From: Hyphomicrobium_A sp964620915
Lineage (GTDB): Bacteria > Pseudomonadota > Alphaproteobacteria > Rhizobiales > Hyphomicrobiaceae
Direction: 5' to 3'
Assembly (NCBI GenBank): GCA_964620915.1
Contig: CAZUKP010000009.1
Span: 1 to 64,000 of the forward strand
Length of the DNA: 64,000 nt
Of this stretch, positions 1 to 7,575 are shown piece after piece. The translations under genes and the position numbers were made by a program. The notes beneath the pieces were generated by a model. That model did no database searches and was not told where the DNA came from. It saw only the letters and a list, made by a program, of their open reading frames with translations. Positions within the stretch are counted from its first letter, which is position 1; every line of letters begins with the position of its first letter.

Positions 1-1
1 C

Positions 2-100
2 GTGTGGGGGATGATGCGCAAGAACCCGTACGTGCGCAATGGCTTGAAGCGGGCGGGGTTTACCGGCGGGTGGCTCGGAACGGCCGCGCTGGACCCATAG
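2..100 (+). CDS. 3' end of an unidentified protein (partial)
   Basis: An open frame runs from the window edge to a TAG stop at 98-100 and gives 32 residues that read like a genuine C-terminus (basic stretch MRKNPYVRNGLKRAG, then GGWLGTAAL). The gene starts outside the window. I do not recognise the family. It ends 2 bases before the stop of the convergent SnoaL-like gene, the close packing expected of two real genes. Confidence 0.45.
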   Translation: MWGMMRKNPYVRNGLKRAGFTGGWLGTAALDP

Positions 101-102
101 AC

Positions 103-525
103 CTATTTCAAAAACCCCAATTGCTCGAACAGCGCGTACTTGTCCCAATCAACCCAGCTCTCGACAATCCGCCCCCCTACAATGCGATCCAATTGCACGC
201 CGGTCCAGGTCGCCTGCTCGCCTGAAGGTGGATGTCCCAAATAGGTCCCCGTCTGCGTTGCGGTGAACTGCCATCGCGTGGCAACCAACTCATTCTCCGC
301 AATTTGCATCAGGATTTTCACCTGAAAATCTGAGAAGGCACTGTGGTTTTCGGCAACGATCGCCTTCCACCGTTCGAGCCCGACCCGCGCGACACCTCCT
401 TTAGCGTTAGGCTCCTGGTGGTTGACGTAGTCGCTTGCAAAGACTTCATCGGGGTCGTCGGAACTGTTGCTGCCCCACATTTCGAGTGAGCGCCGCGCCA
501 AACGCTTTTCAACGTCAAACGACAT
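103..525 (-). CDS. SnoaL-like / ester cyclase family protein
   Basis: A 140-residue protein of the SnoaL-like (NTF2-fold) group. Family members include polyketide cyclases and many small proteins of unknown substrate. Visible family features are the phrase YVNHQEPNAKGG near the N-terminus, the segment RWQFTATQTGTYLGHPPSG in the middle, and the closing pattern GRIVESWVDWDKYALFEQLG, which is typical of SnoaL proteins. A longer frame starts at 627, but the start at 525 (MSFDVEKRL) is preferred because AGAAGG lies just upstream and the extra N-terminus has no family character. The substrate cannot be told from sequence. A divergent small secreted protein follows at 697. Confidence 0.75.
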   Translation of the reverse strand: MSFDVEKRLARRSLEMWGSNSSDDPDEVFASDYVNHQEPNAKGGVARVGLERWKAIVAENHSAFSDFQVKILMQIAENELVATRWQFTATQTGTYLGHPPSGEQATWTGVQLDRIVGGRIVESWVDWDKYALFEQLGFLK

Positions 526-696
526 TACTTGCACCTTCTGTTTGAGCGATCGCTGATCGGGTAATGCTCCAATTATGCATTGTAACTGTACACAATATTT
601 GAACTGCTCCGCCAACAAACGAACCAATTGAGCGGTGAACGTTTGGCTGCCGGACGCCCATAGGGGCCAACCGGCTTACGAAGGGAGAAATAAAAT

Positions 697-864
697 ATGA
701 AAAGCATTCTTTCGCTGATCACGTTGGGTCTCCTTGTTGGATTTGCTGCGCCGGCCTTTGCGGATGATCCAGTGCCAACAACAAAGGAGGACTGCGACAA
801 GACCGCGGACATGGAGTGGGATGCAGATGCGGGCAAGTGCGTTGAGGAGTCGCCTGGGGGTTAG
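697..864 (+). CDS. small secreted two-cysteine protein
   Basis: A 55-residue gene. The start is supported by AGGGAG about ten bases upstream. Residues 1-22 form a clear Sec signal peptide (MKS, then a hydrophobic run ending APAFA|DD), so cleavage would leave about 33 residues. The mature part holds two cysteines in the arrangement C-x6-MEWDxDxGKC, which could form a disulphide in the periplasm. Small Cys/Met-Trp-Asp proteins of this kind occur widely in Hyphomicrobiales as hypothetical secreted proteins (from memory). Function is unknown. Confidence 0.7.
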   Translation: MKSILSLITLGLLVGFAAPAFADDPVPTTKEDCDKTADMEWDADAGKCVEESPGG

Positions 865-930
865 GACGCGCACCTTGCGAGGGGGCGGCGTGATCGGGGG
901 GGCGCCGCCCTTCACGCAACTGTTGCCGGT

Positions 931-2463
931 TCACGACGACTTTAGTGCGCGCGTGATCACGCGGCCGGCATTGGCGGCCTGCGTCCACACGCGACGCCAG
1001 CTCAATGCCCCGCCGGCTTCTGTCAGCACGCGCACGAGCCGCGCGCTTTGAGCCTCCGGCATCACATCCAGCATCTTTGCCCACACGATATCGACGTTAT
1101 AGAGCCCGCGATTGCGATCTAAGCACACGGGCATGACCGACTGTATGGGCGCATCGAGTTCGGCCGCCACCGTTTCTACGGCTTGTCGAATAGAAGCTGC
1201 TTTCGGCGAGTCGCCGTCCTGGATGTCATAAGGCGGGTCCCACACTTGCGCCGGCCGCAACTGATCAACATGGGTAACGATGACAAGAATGGGCGGCGGG
1301 CGGCGCTGCACGCGTGCGGCCAGATGGTCACGCAAAGTATCGAGCGCCTTTCGGTCCGTTTCGCGGTCGGGCCGGGTGATCGAGGTGACCCAGAGCACGA
1401 AGTCCGCGGTTCCAGCCTCGTCAAGAAGGTTGCGCATCGCTGCGTCTTCAGGTGATAGGCCGGGACTGTCGATCAGCAGGGCCTCGGGCGCGCCTTCGCG
1501 TTTCAGCTCATAGGCGGTGAAGCCCTTAGTCGCCGGCAGCACATCGACAGCCGCCTCGACGGCGTCGGACAGTGCATTGATGAGGCTTGATTTGCCTGCG
1601 CTCACCTGACCCACGACGAGTATGCGAAGCGGTTCTGCAAGTTCCGTTTTTTCCGCGAGATCGGCACGTGTTGCCTCCGTCACGGTGGCCGACAACGCTT
1701 CGGGAGAGACCCGCAAGCGACCCCCATAAAGATCTATGGCCGCGCGACCCACCTCACGCACATAAGCTGCGGCCAAGCGCCGTCCGAGTTCGTCGCGCCC
1801 CCAGTCGTAGATTTGTTTCGTGACGGTCTCGCGCATCTCCTGCGTGATCGCGGAAGCAGGGTTCATCAGCCGGATGATGCGCCACAGATCGTAGCCGGAT
1901 TGCGCAATGCCAATCACCCCGCGCCAGCGGTAGATCGCCATAACCTGCGCGACTGTGAGCCGATCGCCGAGCGGGATATTGTCGCGCACGAAGGGTCCGA
2001 GCTCCCCGCTCACCCGTTCGACAAGCGCCAAAGCCTCCGGCAATGTGAACTTCCACAGGGGGTCTTTCGCCCCCGTATGCATTTGCCGGGCGACCGCGTC
2101 GATGGTGCGTGTTCCCAAGGCAAGGACAGCGTCGCGGCTGTCGAGCTTTGCCGGCTCGATGCTATTGACAACCTTTTGGACCGCATCCCAGGCTGAAACC
2201 TCCTGCGCCGTCCACGACGCTTCGGGCGGCGCGGCCTCATCGGGGGTCGCGCGCGCGCTCGCAACGGCATCGCGCAGCAACCAGCGCTCGATGGCATAGG
2301 CGCTTACCGTTGCGAGGCAGGCGGCGATAGCCCAATAGATGAAGTAGCCCCGCTCAAAAAGCCAAAGGGAGCCGAGGACGATAAGCGACAACAGCGGCAG
2401 CGCCAGCGCGATGATTACCATCGCGGTGCGCAGGTAGGTGAGCGCGCGTGATGGCTTCTTCAT
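931..2463 (-). CDS. membrane-anchored GTPase (Era/dynamin-like superfamily)
   Basis: A 510-residue protein. Two hydrophobic segments lie near the N-terminus (about residues 14-35 and 42-58). A central helical region follows, then a TRAFAC-type GTPase domain with G1 GQVSAGKSS (about 286-294), G3 DSPGLS and G4 THVD. This architecture resembles YcjX/YeeP-type 50S-ribosome-binding-like GTPases of unknown cellular target. Its start overlaps the stop of the upstream GTPase gene by four bases (ATGA), so the two are translationally coupled and probably act together at the inner membrane. The precise role is unknown. Confidence 0.8.
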   Translation of the reverse strand: MKKPSRALTYLRTAMVIIALALPLLSLIVLGSLWLFERGYFIYWAIAACLATVSAYAIERWLLRDAVASARATPDEAAPPEASWTAQEVSAWDAVQKVVNSIEPAKLDSRDAVLALGTRTIDAVARQMHTGAKDPLWKFTLPEALALVERVSGELGPFVRDNIPLGDRLTVAQVMAIYRWRGVIGIAQSGYDLWRIIRLMNPASAITQEMRETVTKQIYDWGRDELGRRLAAAYVREVGRAAIDLYGGRLRVSPEALSATVTEATRADLAEKTELAEPLRILVVGQVSAGKSSLINALSDAVEAAVDVLPATKGFTAYELKREGAPEALLIDSPGLSPEDAAMRNLLDEAGTADFVLWVTSITRPDRETDRKALDTLRDHLAARVQRRPPPILVIVTHVDQLRPAQVWDPPYDIQDGDSPKAASIRQAVETVAAELDAPIQSVMPVCLDRNRGLYNVDIVWAKMLDVMPEAQSARLVRVLTEAGGALSWRRVWTQAANAGRVITRALKSS

Positions 2464-3716
2464 TGGTCCTTGGTGCGCTCCGTCGGGGTCAGGCCGCGCT
2501 CGCGGGCGAGCCGGATGGCGGCCGTCAACGCTTCCCTATAGGTCGCGGCCACGCCTTCCGGATCGCTCTGGCCCGCCCGGCGACGTTTAAGAAAGTAGCA
2601 CGCGGCTTTGCCCAATGCATATGTCGTTGCAAAGCTCATCGCGGCTGCGGCCGCTGCCCCTGCCGTTTGACCATAAAGCGGAATGAGTTTTGCCAGCTCG
2701 CGCGCGCCGAATCCGCCGGCGATGCGCACAAGCGTGCTGGCACCCAGTGCCCCTGCAAATTCGCTCAGCACCCGGCGGTTCCAATCGACATCATAGATCG
2801 CCGCAAGCGTGTGGATCAGCTTGGCCTGGACGGCCGGCACCAGGGCCACGCCGGCAAGGGGCCACAGGTCTGCGGCCCCTGCAGCCGTGGCGTAACCGAT
2901 GATGTGCGGGTGTGCGCGCGCGGACAATGCATCGCTCGCATCGCCATGGAGATTGTGCAGCGACGTTACGACTGCGTGCGGCGCGATACGCTCAAGCGCG
3001 CCGAGCAAGGCATCGTAACCATAGTCGATCGGCTCCCAGTCATCGCCGGGAAGCGTGAAATCGATCGGCACAAAAACGATCGGCCCCTTGCCGGGCACGT
3101 CCTTGAACAGGCTGCGCTGGTGGGCGAGGCTACGAATGAGATCGGCGCTGACACCTGCGGTTCTGAGCGTTGCGGGGTCGTTACCGGCATAAGGATACGG
3201 CAGCGCGTGCCGGGCGCCGCTCTCGTAGCCTTCGTGCAAGGTTGTTTGCGCCACGATGATCGACCATTCGGGGTGGCGCCGGCGGATTGTGTGCACGACG
3301 TCGAGGATGGCGTCCTGCTGATGATCGAGCGCGCGCATGGTCACGATGACCATGTGGGCATGTGCCTCGCAGAAGGTCAGATCCTCGGCGGAATCGTAGC
3401 CCACCTCACCGAGCCCGCGCGTATCGAGAAAACGTATCAATGGGGCTTCTTCGGGAAAGTCGAAGATTTGCGCCGTCTTCGTGCACGCCTTGAAACCCTG
3501 GCCGATTTCGGCGCTGGTGCACTCAGTCATGACCCGAATGATGGAGGACTTGCCCGACTGCACCTTGCCGAGCAGCCAGACGACGGGTGCGAACTCGCGC
3601 GCACGCGCCGCGATCTCCTCGTCCGTTGAGGACTTGCGCTGAGGTGCGAGCACGTCCTTGAGGCCTTTGGCCGTTTTGGCGAGCCGCCGTCGCAGGGGGA
3701 GCGTGGAAACTTTCAC
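2460..3716 (-). CDS. GTPase with C-terminal DUF697-like membrane region
   Basis: A 418-residue protein. The GTPase domain starts early, with G1 GKVQSGKSS at residues 50-58 and G3 DTRGLGE. The G4 position reads QTTL instead of the usual [NT]KxD, so guanine specificity may be altered. The C-terminal half (about 280-390) is rich in Ala/Gly helices, with the pattern GGFGARELAKLIPLYGQTAG, as in DUF697/YcjF-type membrane domains. It is the first gene of an overlapping pair with a second GTPase. Presence of two different GTPases suggests a heteromeric membrane device, but this is inference. Confidence 0.75.
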   Translation of the reverse strand: MKVSTLPLRRRLAKTAKGLKDVLAPQRKSSTDEEIAARAREFAPVVWLLGKVQSGKSSIIRVMTECTSAEIGQGFKACTKTAQIFDFPEEAPLIRFLDTRGLGEVGYDSAEDLTFCEAHAHMVIVTMRALDHQQDAILDVVHTIRRRHPEWSIIVAQTTLHEGYESGARHALPYPYAGNDPATLRTAGVSADLIRSLAHQRSLFKDVPGKGPIVFVPIDFTLPGDDWEPIDYGYDALLGALERIAPHAVVTSLHNLHGDASDALSARAHPHIIGYATAAGAADLWPLAGVALVPAVQAKLIHTLAAIYDVDWNRRVLSEFAGALGASTLVRIAGGFGARELAKLIPLYGQTAGAAAAAAMSFATTYALGKAACYFLKRRRAGQSDPEGVAATYREALTAAIRLARERGLTPTERTKDQ

Positions 3717-4108
3717 GGTGATCCTGGTGAGCTAGTCATCTTTAAGTCATATCTTACCGGAGATCGGGATCGGGGAGGGAAAACACAACACCCGACCTCA
3801 TTGGGCGCGCACTGATGGTAACTTTCGCGGTCCAAAATGGTTCAACAACCGTCCAACACGTGCAGCCACTTAGCCATTCCCGCGAGTCAACGTGCAACCG
3901 CTGACACGGCAGCGAGGCGGAAAAGATACAATCAGCCTTTTTGTTATTCTGGGCCGGGAGTGCTGCCGCCAGAAGCACTGTGAAGGCCCAATTCAGAAAT
4001 AATTGCAGCGCGGTTACCTGAGATGCTTATGCTTGCGACCTGATTGCGCAACCTTGTGGCGTAGCGTATCCCCGCGTATGTGGTTGGTGTGAGAAGAAGG
4101 CTCAAAGA
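3717..4108. other. intergenic region with one imperfect hairpin
   Basis: No convincing gene. It separates the GTPase pair (leftward) from the HTH gene (rightward) and must hold both promoters. One structured element is visible: GGGCC at 3951-3955 pairs with GGCCC at 3985-3989, and inside it AGTGCT at 3959-3964 pairs with AGCACT at 3974-3979. No T-run follows on either strand, so it does not look like an intrinsic terminator. A 74-codon leftward frame here lacks coding character. Confidence 0.5.
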
Positions 4109-4366
4109 ATGCACAAGCGAGCGGCCTACGATCTGGCGATTGGATTGACGCTTCGCCAGCTGAGCGAAGAGCGGGGAACGCAGCGCGCGGATATTGCTGC
4201 AGCACTAGAGGCCACGGAGCTTGCCGTCACGCGCTTTGAAATCGGCGAGGAGAATGTCTCGGCTGGCGGCCTGATTCTTCTCTTGAAGCTGTTCGATATT
4301 CCTTGGGATGCGTTCTTGGAGCGCGTCACCGCCAATCTGCCGATCGCAGAGTCCGAAATCATCTAA
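4109..4366 (+). CDS. small XRE-type helix-turn-helix protein
   Basis: An 85-residue protein made almost entirely of one Cro/C1-type helix-turn-helix domain (about residues 10-65). The pattern is LRQLSEERGTQRADIAAALEATELAVTRFEIGEENVSAGGLILLLKLF cut at its usual helices. It probably binds DNA as a dimer. The start follows an AGAAGG site. It lies 49 bases upstream of pfkB in the same direction, so the two may be cotranscribed and the protein could be a local regulator. The target is not known. Confidence 0.8.
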   Translation: MHKRAAYDLAIGLTLRQLSEERGTQRADIAAALEATELAVTRFEIGEENVSAGGLILLLKLFDIPWDAFLERVTANLPIAESEII

Positions 4367-4415
4367 GCAGCTCGGCGTTCTCGCCGGCGTCTTGTGGTCA
4401 AGTCTCGCCTCCATC

Positions 4416-5360
4416 ATGACGAAAATCACCACACTTACATTTAATCCCGCCGTTGATGTTTCCGTGACCGCCGAACACGTGGAGCCCATACACAAGCTTC
4501 GCTGCTCGGCACCGCAGCGCGATGCGGGGGGAGGTGGCATCAACGTTGCGCGTGTCATCCAACGTCTCGGCGGAGACGTCATGGCCATCTTTTCTGCTGG
4601 CGGCATGATCGGCCAACTGCTGAGCACGCTCGTTGCACAGGATGGCGTTCAAAACCTCGCTGTGCCAATTGCCGGGGAGACGCGTGAAAGCTTCAACGTG
4701 TTCGAGACCACGACCGGCGAGGAATACCGCTTCATTCTGCCGGGGCCGCGCTTGAGCGAGGACGAGTGGCGTTCCTGCCTAGAGGTGTTGTCGTCCCTTC
4801 AAGCACAGCCTGAATACATCGTGGCGAGCGGTAGCCTGCCGCCGGGCATCGCTGAAAGGGCCTATCGTGAGGTGGCCGATTTAGCCAAAGCCAAAGGCGC
4901 GAAATTCGTGCTCGACAGCTCGGGACGGGCCCTCAAGTCCGCGTTGGCCGAAGGCGTCTACCTCATCAAGCCGAATTTGCGCGAGCTGGGGATGCTGATC
5001 GACGAGCCGCTTGAGAACAAGGCGGACTGGCTGCGGGCATGTCGCTATCTGGTGACCACCAAGCAGGCCGAAGTGGTCGCGCTGACACTGGCGCACCGCG
5101 GGGCCTTGCTGGTTACGCGCGAGGGAAGTTGGTTTGCCGAAGCGGTGGCGGTCCAGTCGGTCAGCGCAGTCGGTGCCGGTGATAGTTTCTTGGGAGCGCT
5201 TGTGTGGGCGTTGAGCTCTGGCCAGGCGTTTCCGGATGCCTTGCGGTATGGCGTTGCTGCCGGGACTGCAGCGCTGCTGACGCCGGCAACGGGTCTGTGC
5301 CGCCGCGATGATGTTGAGCGCTTGCTGGAAGAGGTCAAGGTCGAAGCAGTTGAGGTTTAG
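4416..5360 (+). CDS. pfkB: 6-phosphofructokinase 2 (PfkB, ribokinase family)
   Basis: Phosphorylates fructose 6-phosphate (or possibly fructose 1-phosphate or tagatose 6-phosphate) with ATP in the cytoplasm. The 314-residue sequence follows E. coli PfkB closely: TLTFNPAVD at the N-terminus, KLRCSAPQRDAGGGGINVAR substrate-binding region, SGSLPPG, the PfkB signature around VGAGDSFLGALV with the catalytic Asp, and a TGLCRRDDVE tail. The start at 4416 (MTKITTLTF) is chosen because the longer frame overlaps the HTH gene and adds a non-homologous stretch. It is convergent with guaA, six bases apart. Confidence 0.9.
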   Translation: MTKITTLTFNPAVDVSVTAEHVEPIHKLRCSAPQRDAGGGGINVARVIQRLGGDVMAIFSAGGMIGQLLSTLVAQDGVQNLAVPIAGETRESFNVFETTTGEEYRFILPGPRLSEDEWRSCLEVLSSLQAQPEYIVASGSLPPGIAERAYREVADLAKAKGAKFVLDSSGRALKSALAEGVYLIKPNLRELGMLIDEPLENKADWLRACRYLVTTKQAEVVALTLAHRGALLVTREGSWFAEAVAVQSVSAVGAGDSFLGALVWALSSGQAFPDALRYGVAAGTAALLTPATGLCRRDDVERLLEEVKVEAVEV

Positions 5361-5366
5361 CGTGCC

Positions 5367-6914
5367 TCATTCCCACTCGATCGTGCCGGGCGGCTTCGAG
5401 GTAATGTCGTAGACGACGCGGTTGATGCCCTTCACCTCGTTGATGATGCGCGTTGCCGTGCCGCCCAAGAACGCATGTGAGAAATCGTAGTAGTCGGCCG
5501 TCATGCCGTCGGTCGATGTCACGGCCCGCAGCGCGCACACATAATCATAGGTTCGTTGGTCGCCCATGACGCCCACCGTGCGCACAGGCAACAAAACCGC
5601 AAATGCCTGCCAGATCTTGTCGTACAGCCCAGCATTGCGGATCTCCTCCAGGTATATCGCGTCGGCTTTGCGCAAGATGTCGAGCTTCTCCTCCGTGACA
5701 TCTCCGGGTACGCGAATGGCGAGCCCTGGTCCGGGGAAGGGGTGGCGGCCTACGAAGCTGTCGGGCAGGCCCAGCTCGCGGCCAAGCTCGCGCACCTCGT
5801 CTTTAAACAGCTCGCGCAACGGTTCGACGAGCTTCAAGTGCATCCGCTCAGGCAGCCCGCCGACATTGTGGTGCGACTTGATGGTGACGGATGGGCCGCC
5901 CGCAAACGAGACGCTTTCAATCACGTCCGGATAAAGTGTGCCTTGAGCGAGAAACTCGGCGCCGCCGATCTTCCTGGCCTCCTCTTCGAACACGTCGATG
6001 AACAGGCCGCCGATGATCTTGCGCTTCACTTCCGGGTCCTGCTTGCCCGCAAGGGCAGCCAGAAACGTCTCGCGCGCATCAACGTGCACCAGCGGGATAT
6101 TGTAGTATCCACGAAAGAGCTCGACGACCTCCTTGGCTTCGTTCTGACGCAGAAGGCCGTGGTCGACGAAGATACAGGTCAGCTGATCGCCGATCGCTTC
6201 ATGGATCAACACGGAGGCAACGGCCGAATCCACGCCACCCGACAAGCCGGATATGACGCGCGCGCTTCCCACCTGTTTCTGGATCTTTGCGACCTCGGTG
6301 GTGCGAAAGTGCGCCATGGTCCAATCACCGGCTAGACCGGCAATCTTGTGGACGAAGTTTGAGATGAGTTCAGCGCCTCTAGGCGTGTGCACCACCTCAG
6401 GGTGGAATTGTACGCCATAGAAGTTGCGCGCTTCATCGGCGATCGCCGCAAACGGTGCGCCTTTAGAAACAGCAATCGTCTTGAAACCCTCTGGCAGGCT
6501 CGTTACCCGGTCGCCATGGCTCATCCACACTTGGTCGCGGGCTCCCTTGGCCCAGACGCCCTCGAACAGCCCACAGTCCTCAACGATCTCCAGCTCCGCG
6601 CGGCCGAACTCGCGGTGATGTCCGGCTTCCACGCCACCACCCAGCTGTTGCACCATGGCCTGTTCGCCGTAACAAATGCCAAGCACCGGCAGGTTTGACG
6701 TCCAGACCCAGTCGGGCGGACGCGGTGTGCTGATTTCCGTCACGCTTGCCGGTCCGCCAGAGAGGATGATTGCACGAGGCTTAAGCCGCTCCAGTGCGTC
6801 GTCGGCCCGGTTGAACGGCACGATCTCGGAATAGACACCGCACTCGCGCACGCGCCTGGCGATGAGCTGCGTCACCTGGCTGCCGAAATCGATGATGAGG
6901 ACCGTGTCTGTCAT
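5367..6914 (-). CDS. guaA: GMP synthase (glutamine-hydrolysing)
   Basis: Converts XMP, glutamine and ATP to GMP in the cytoplasm, the last step of guanine nucleotide synthesis. The 515-residue protein has the class I glutamine amidotransferase domain first, with nucleophile Cys81 in GICYGEQ and His-x-Glu in FHPEVVH. The ATP-pyrophosphatase domain follows with the P-loop SGGVDSAV near residue 225. The C-terminal dimerisation domain ends in the conserved KPPGTIEWE. Length and domains are complete. The IMP dehydrogenase gene (guaB) lies 4.5 kb upstream on the same strand with rsmB between, a common alphaproteobacterial neighbourhood. Confidence 0.97.
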   Translation of the reverse strand: MTDTVLIIDFGSQVTQLIARRVRECGVYSEIVPFNRADDALERLKPRAIILSGGPASVTEISTPRPPDWVWTSNLPVLGICYGEQAMVQQLGGGVEAGHHREFGRAELEIVEDCGLFEGVWAKGARDQVWMSHGDRVTSLPEGFKTIAVSKGAPFAAIADEARNFYGVQFHPEVVHTPRGAELISNFVHKIAGLAGDWTMAHFRTTEVAKIQKQVGSARVISGLSGGVDSAVASVLIHEAIGDQLTCIFVDHGLLRQNEAKEVVELFRGYYNIPLVHVDARETFLAALAGKQDPEVKRKIIGGLFIDVFEEEARKIGGAEFLAQGTLYPDVIESVSFAGGPSVTIKSHHNVGGLPERMHLKLVEPLRELFKDEVRELGRELGLPDSFVGRHPFPGPGLAIRVPGDVTEEKLDILRKADAIYLEEIRNAGLYDKIWQAFAVLLPVRTVGVMGDQRTYDYVCALRAVTSTDGMTADYYDFSHAFLGGTATRIINEVKGINRVVYDITSKPPGTIEWE

Positions 6915-7122
6915 GGAGTTTAGCGTTCCCGCTTGGGATGCCGGAGGAGGCCAGAGCTTTGCACGATTCTTTTGACCTGGCGCTGCGGCTCTGTGTGGCG
7001 TGAGGCGTTCGCCTTATAGCGATTACAGCGCAAACTGGGGAGTCGCCCGAGTGCCCAATCTGGGGCCCGCGCTCCCGCTCAGACCGGTTGCCCACAGCTC
7101 AGTACGTTTGGCGCGGCTGATG

Positions 7123-7575
7123 TTAGCTGTTGAGCTGCAGGATCGCGTAGTTCAAGGCCGCCGCATAGGTAACCCAGAGGAGGTAAGGCACGAACAACAA
7201 CGAGGCCGATCGCCGGATCGGCCAAGCAACGACAATAAACGCTGCGATCGTGACCCACAGCGCGACGATGTCCACCATGGCGTGCGTGATCTGCTTCTGG
7301 CCGAACATCAGCCACATCCACGCTGCGTTGAAGCCGAGCTGAACGAACCAGATGAAGAGCGCCAAGCCAATGCCTTGAGCGCGCCATACGATCCAACCGG
7401 CAAACGCGATCATGATGTAGAGCGCCGTCCAGGCCGGCGCGAAAATCCAATCGGGTGGTGTCCAGGACGGTTTCTCCAAGACCGCATAGAACGGCCCTGG
7501 CTTGTACGACCCGGCAAACAGGGCTGCTCCGGCGACAATGACCAGAAAGACGAAGAGCCCTGAGTATTTCTTCAT
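7123..7575 (-). CDS. tspO: TspO/MBR family membrane protein
   Basis: A 150-residue integral membrane protein of the tryptophan-rich sensory protein family, which binds porphyrins and other hydrophobic ligands in the inner or outer membrane. Five hydrophobic segments can be drawn. Family signatures are KPSWTPPDWIFAPAWTALYIMIAFAGW, the following W-rich loop, and the WPIRRSASLLFVPYLLWVTYAAALNYAI region near the end. The start codon overlaps the stop of the upstream methyltransferase/ATP-grasp gene by four bases, so translation is probably coupled. That coupling to a ligase-type enzyme is unusual for tspO. Confidence 0.92.
   Translation of the reverse strand: MKKYSGLFVFLVIVAGAALFAGSYKPGPFYAVLEKPSWTPPDWIFAPAWTALYIMIAFAGWIVWRAQGIGLALFIWFVQLGFNAAWMWLMFGQKQITHAMVDIVALWVTIAAFIVVAWPIRRSASLLFVPYLLWVTYAAALNYAILQLNS

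Noticed and set aside
2448..3629. 393-codon rightward frame antisense to the GTPase
   Set aside because: It mirrors the coding strand of a clear GTPase in a high-GC region. It has no recognisable domain or start site.
3754..3978. 74-codon leftward frame in the intergenic region
   Set aside because: No ribosome site, and the composition is unlike the neighbours. It overlaps the imperfect hairpin.
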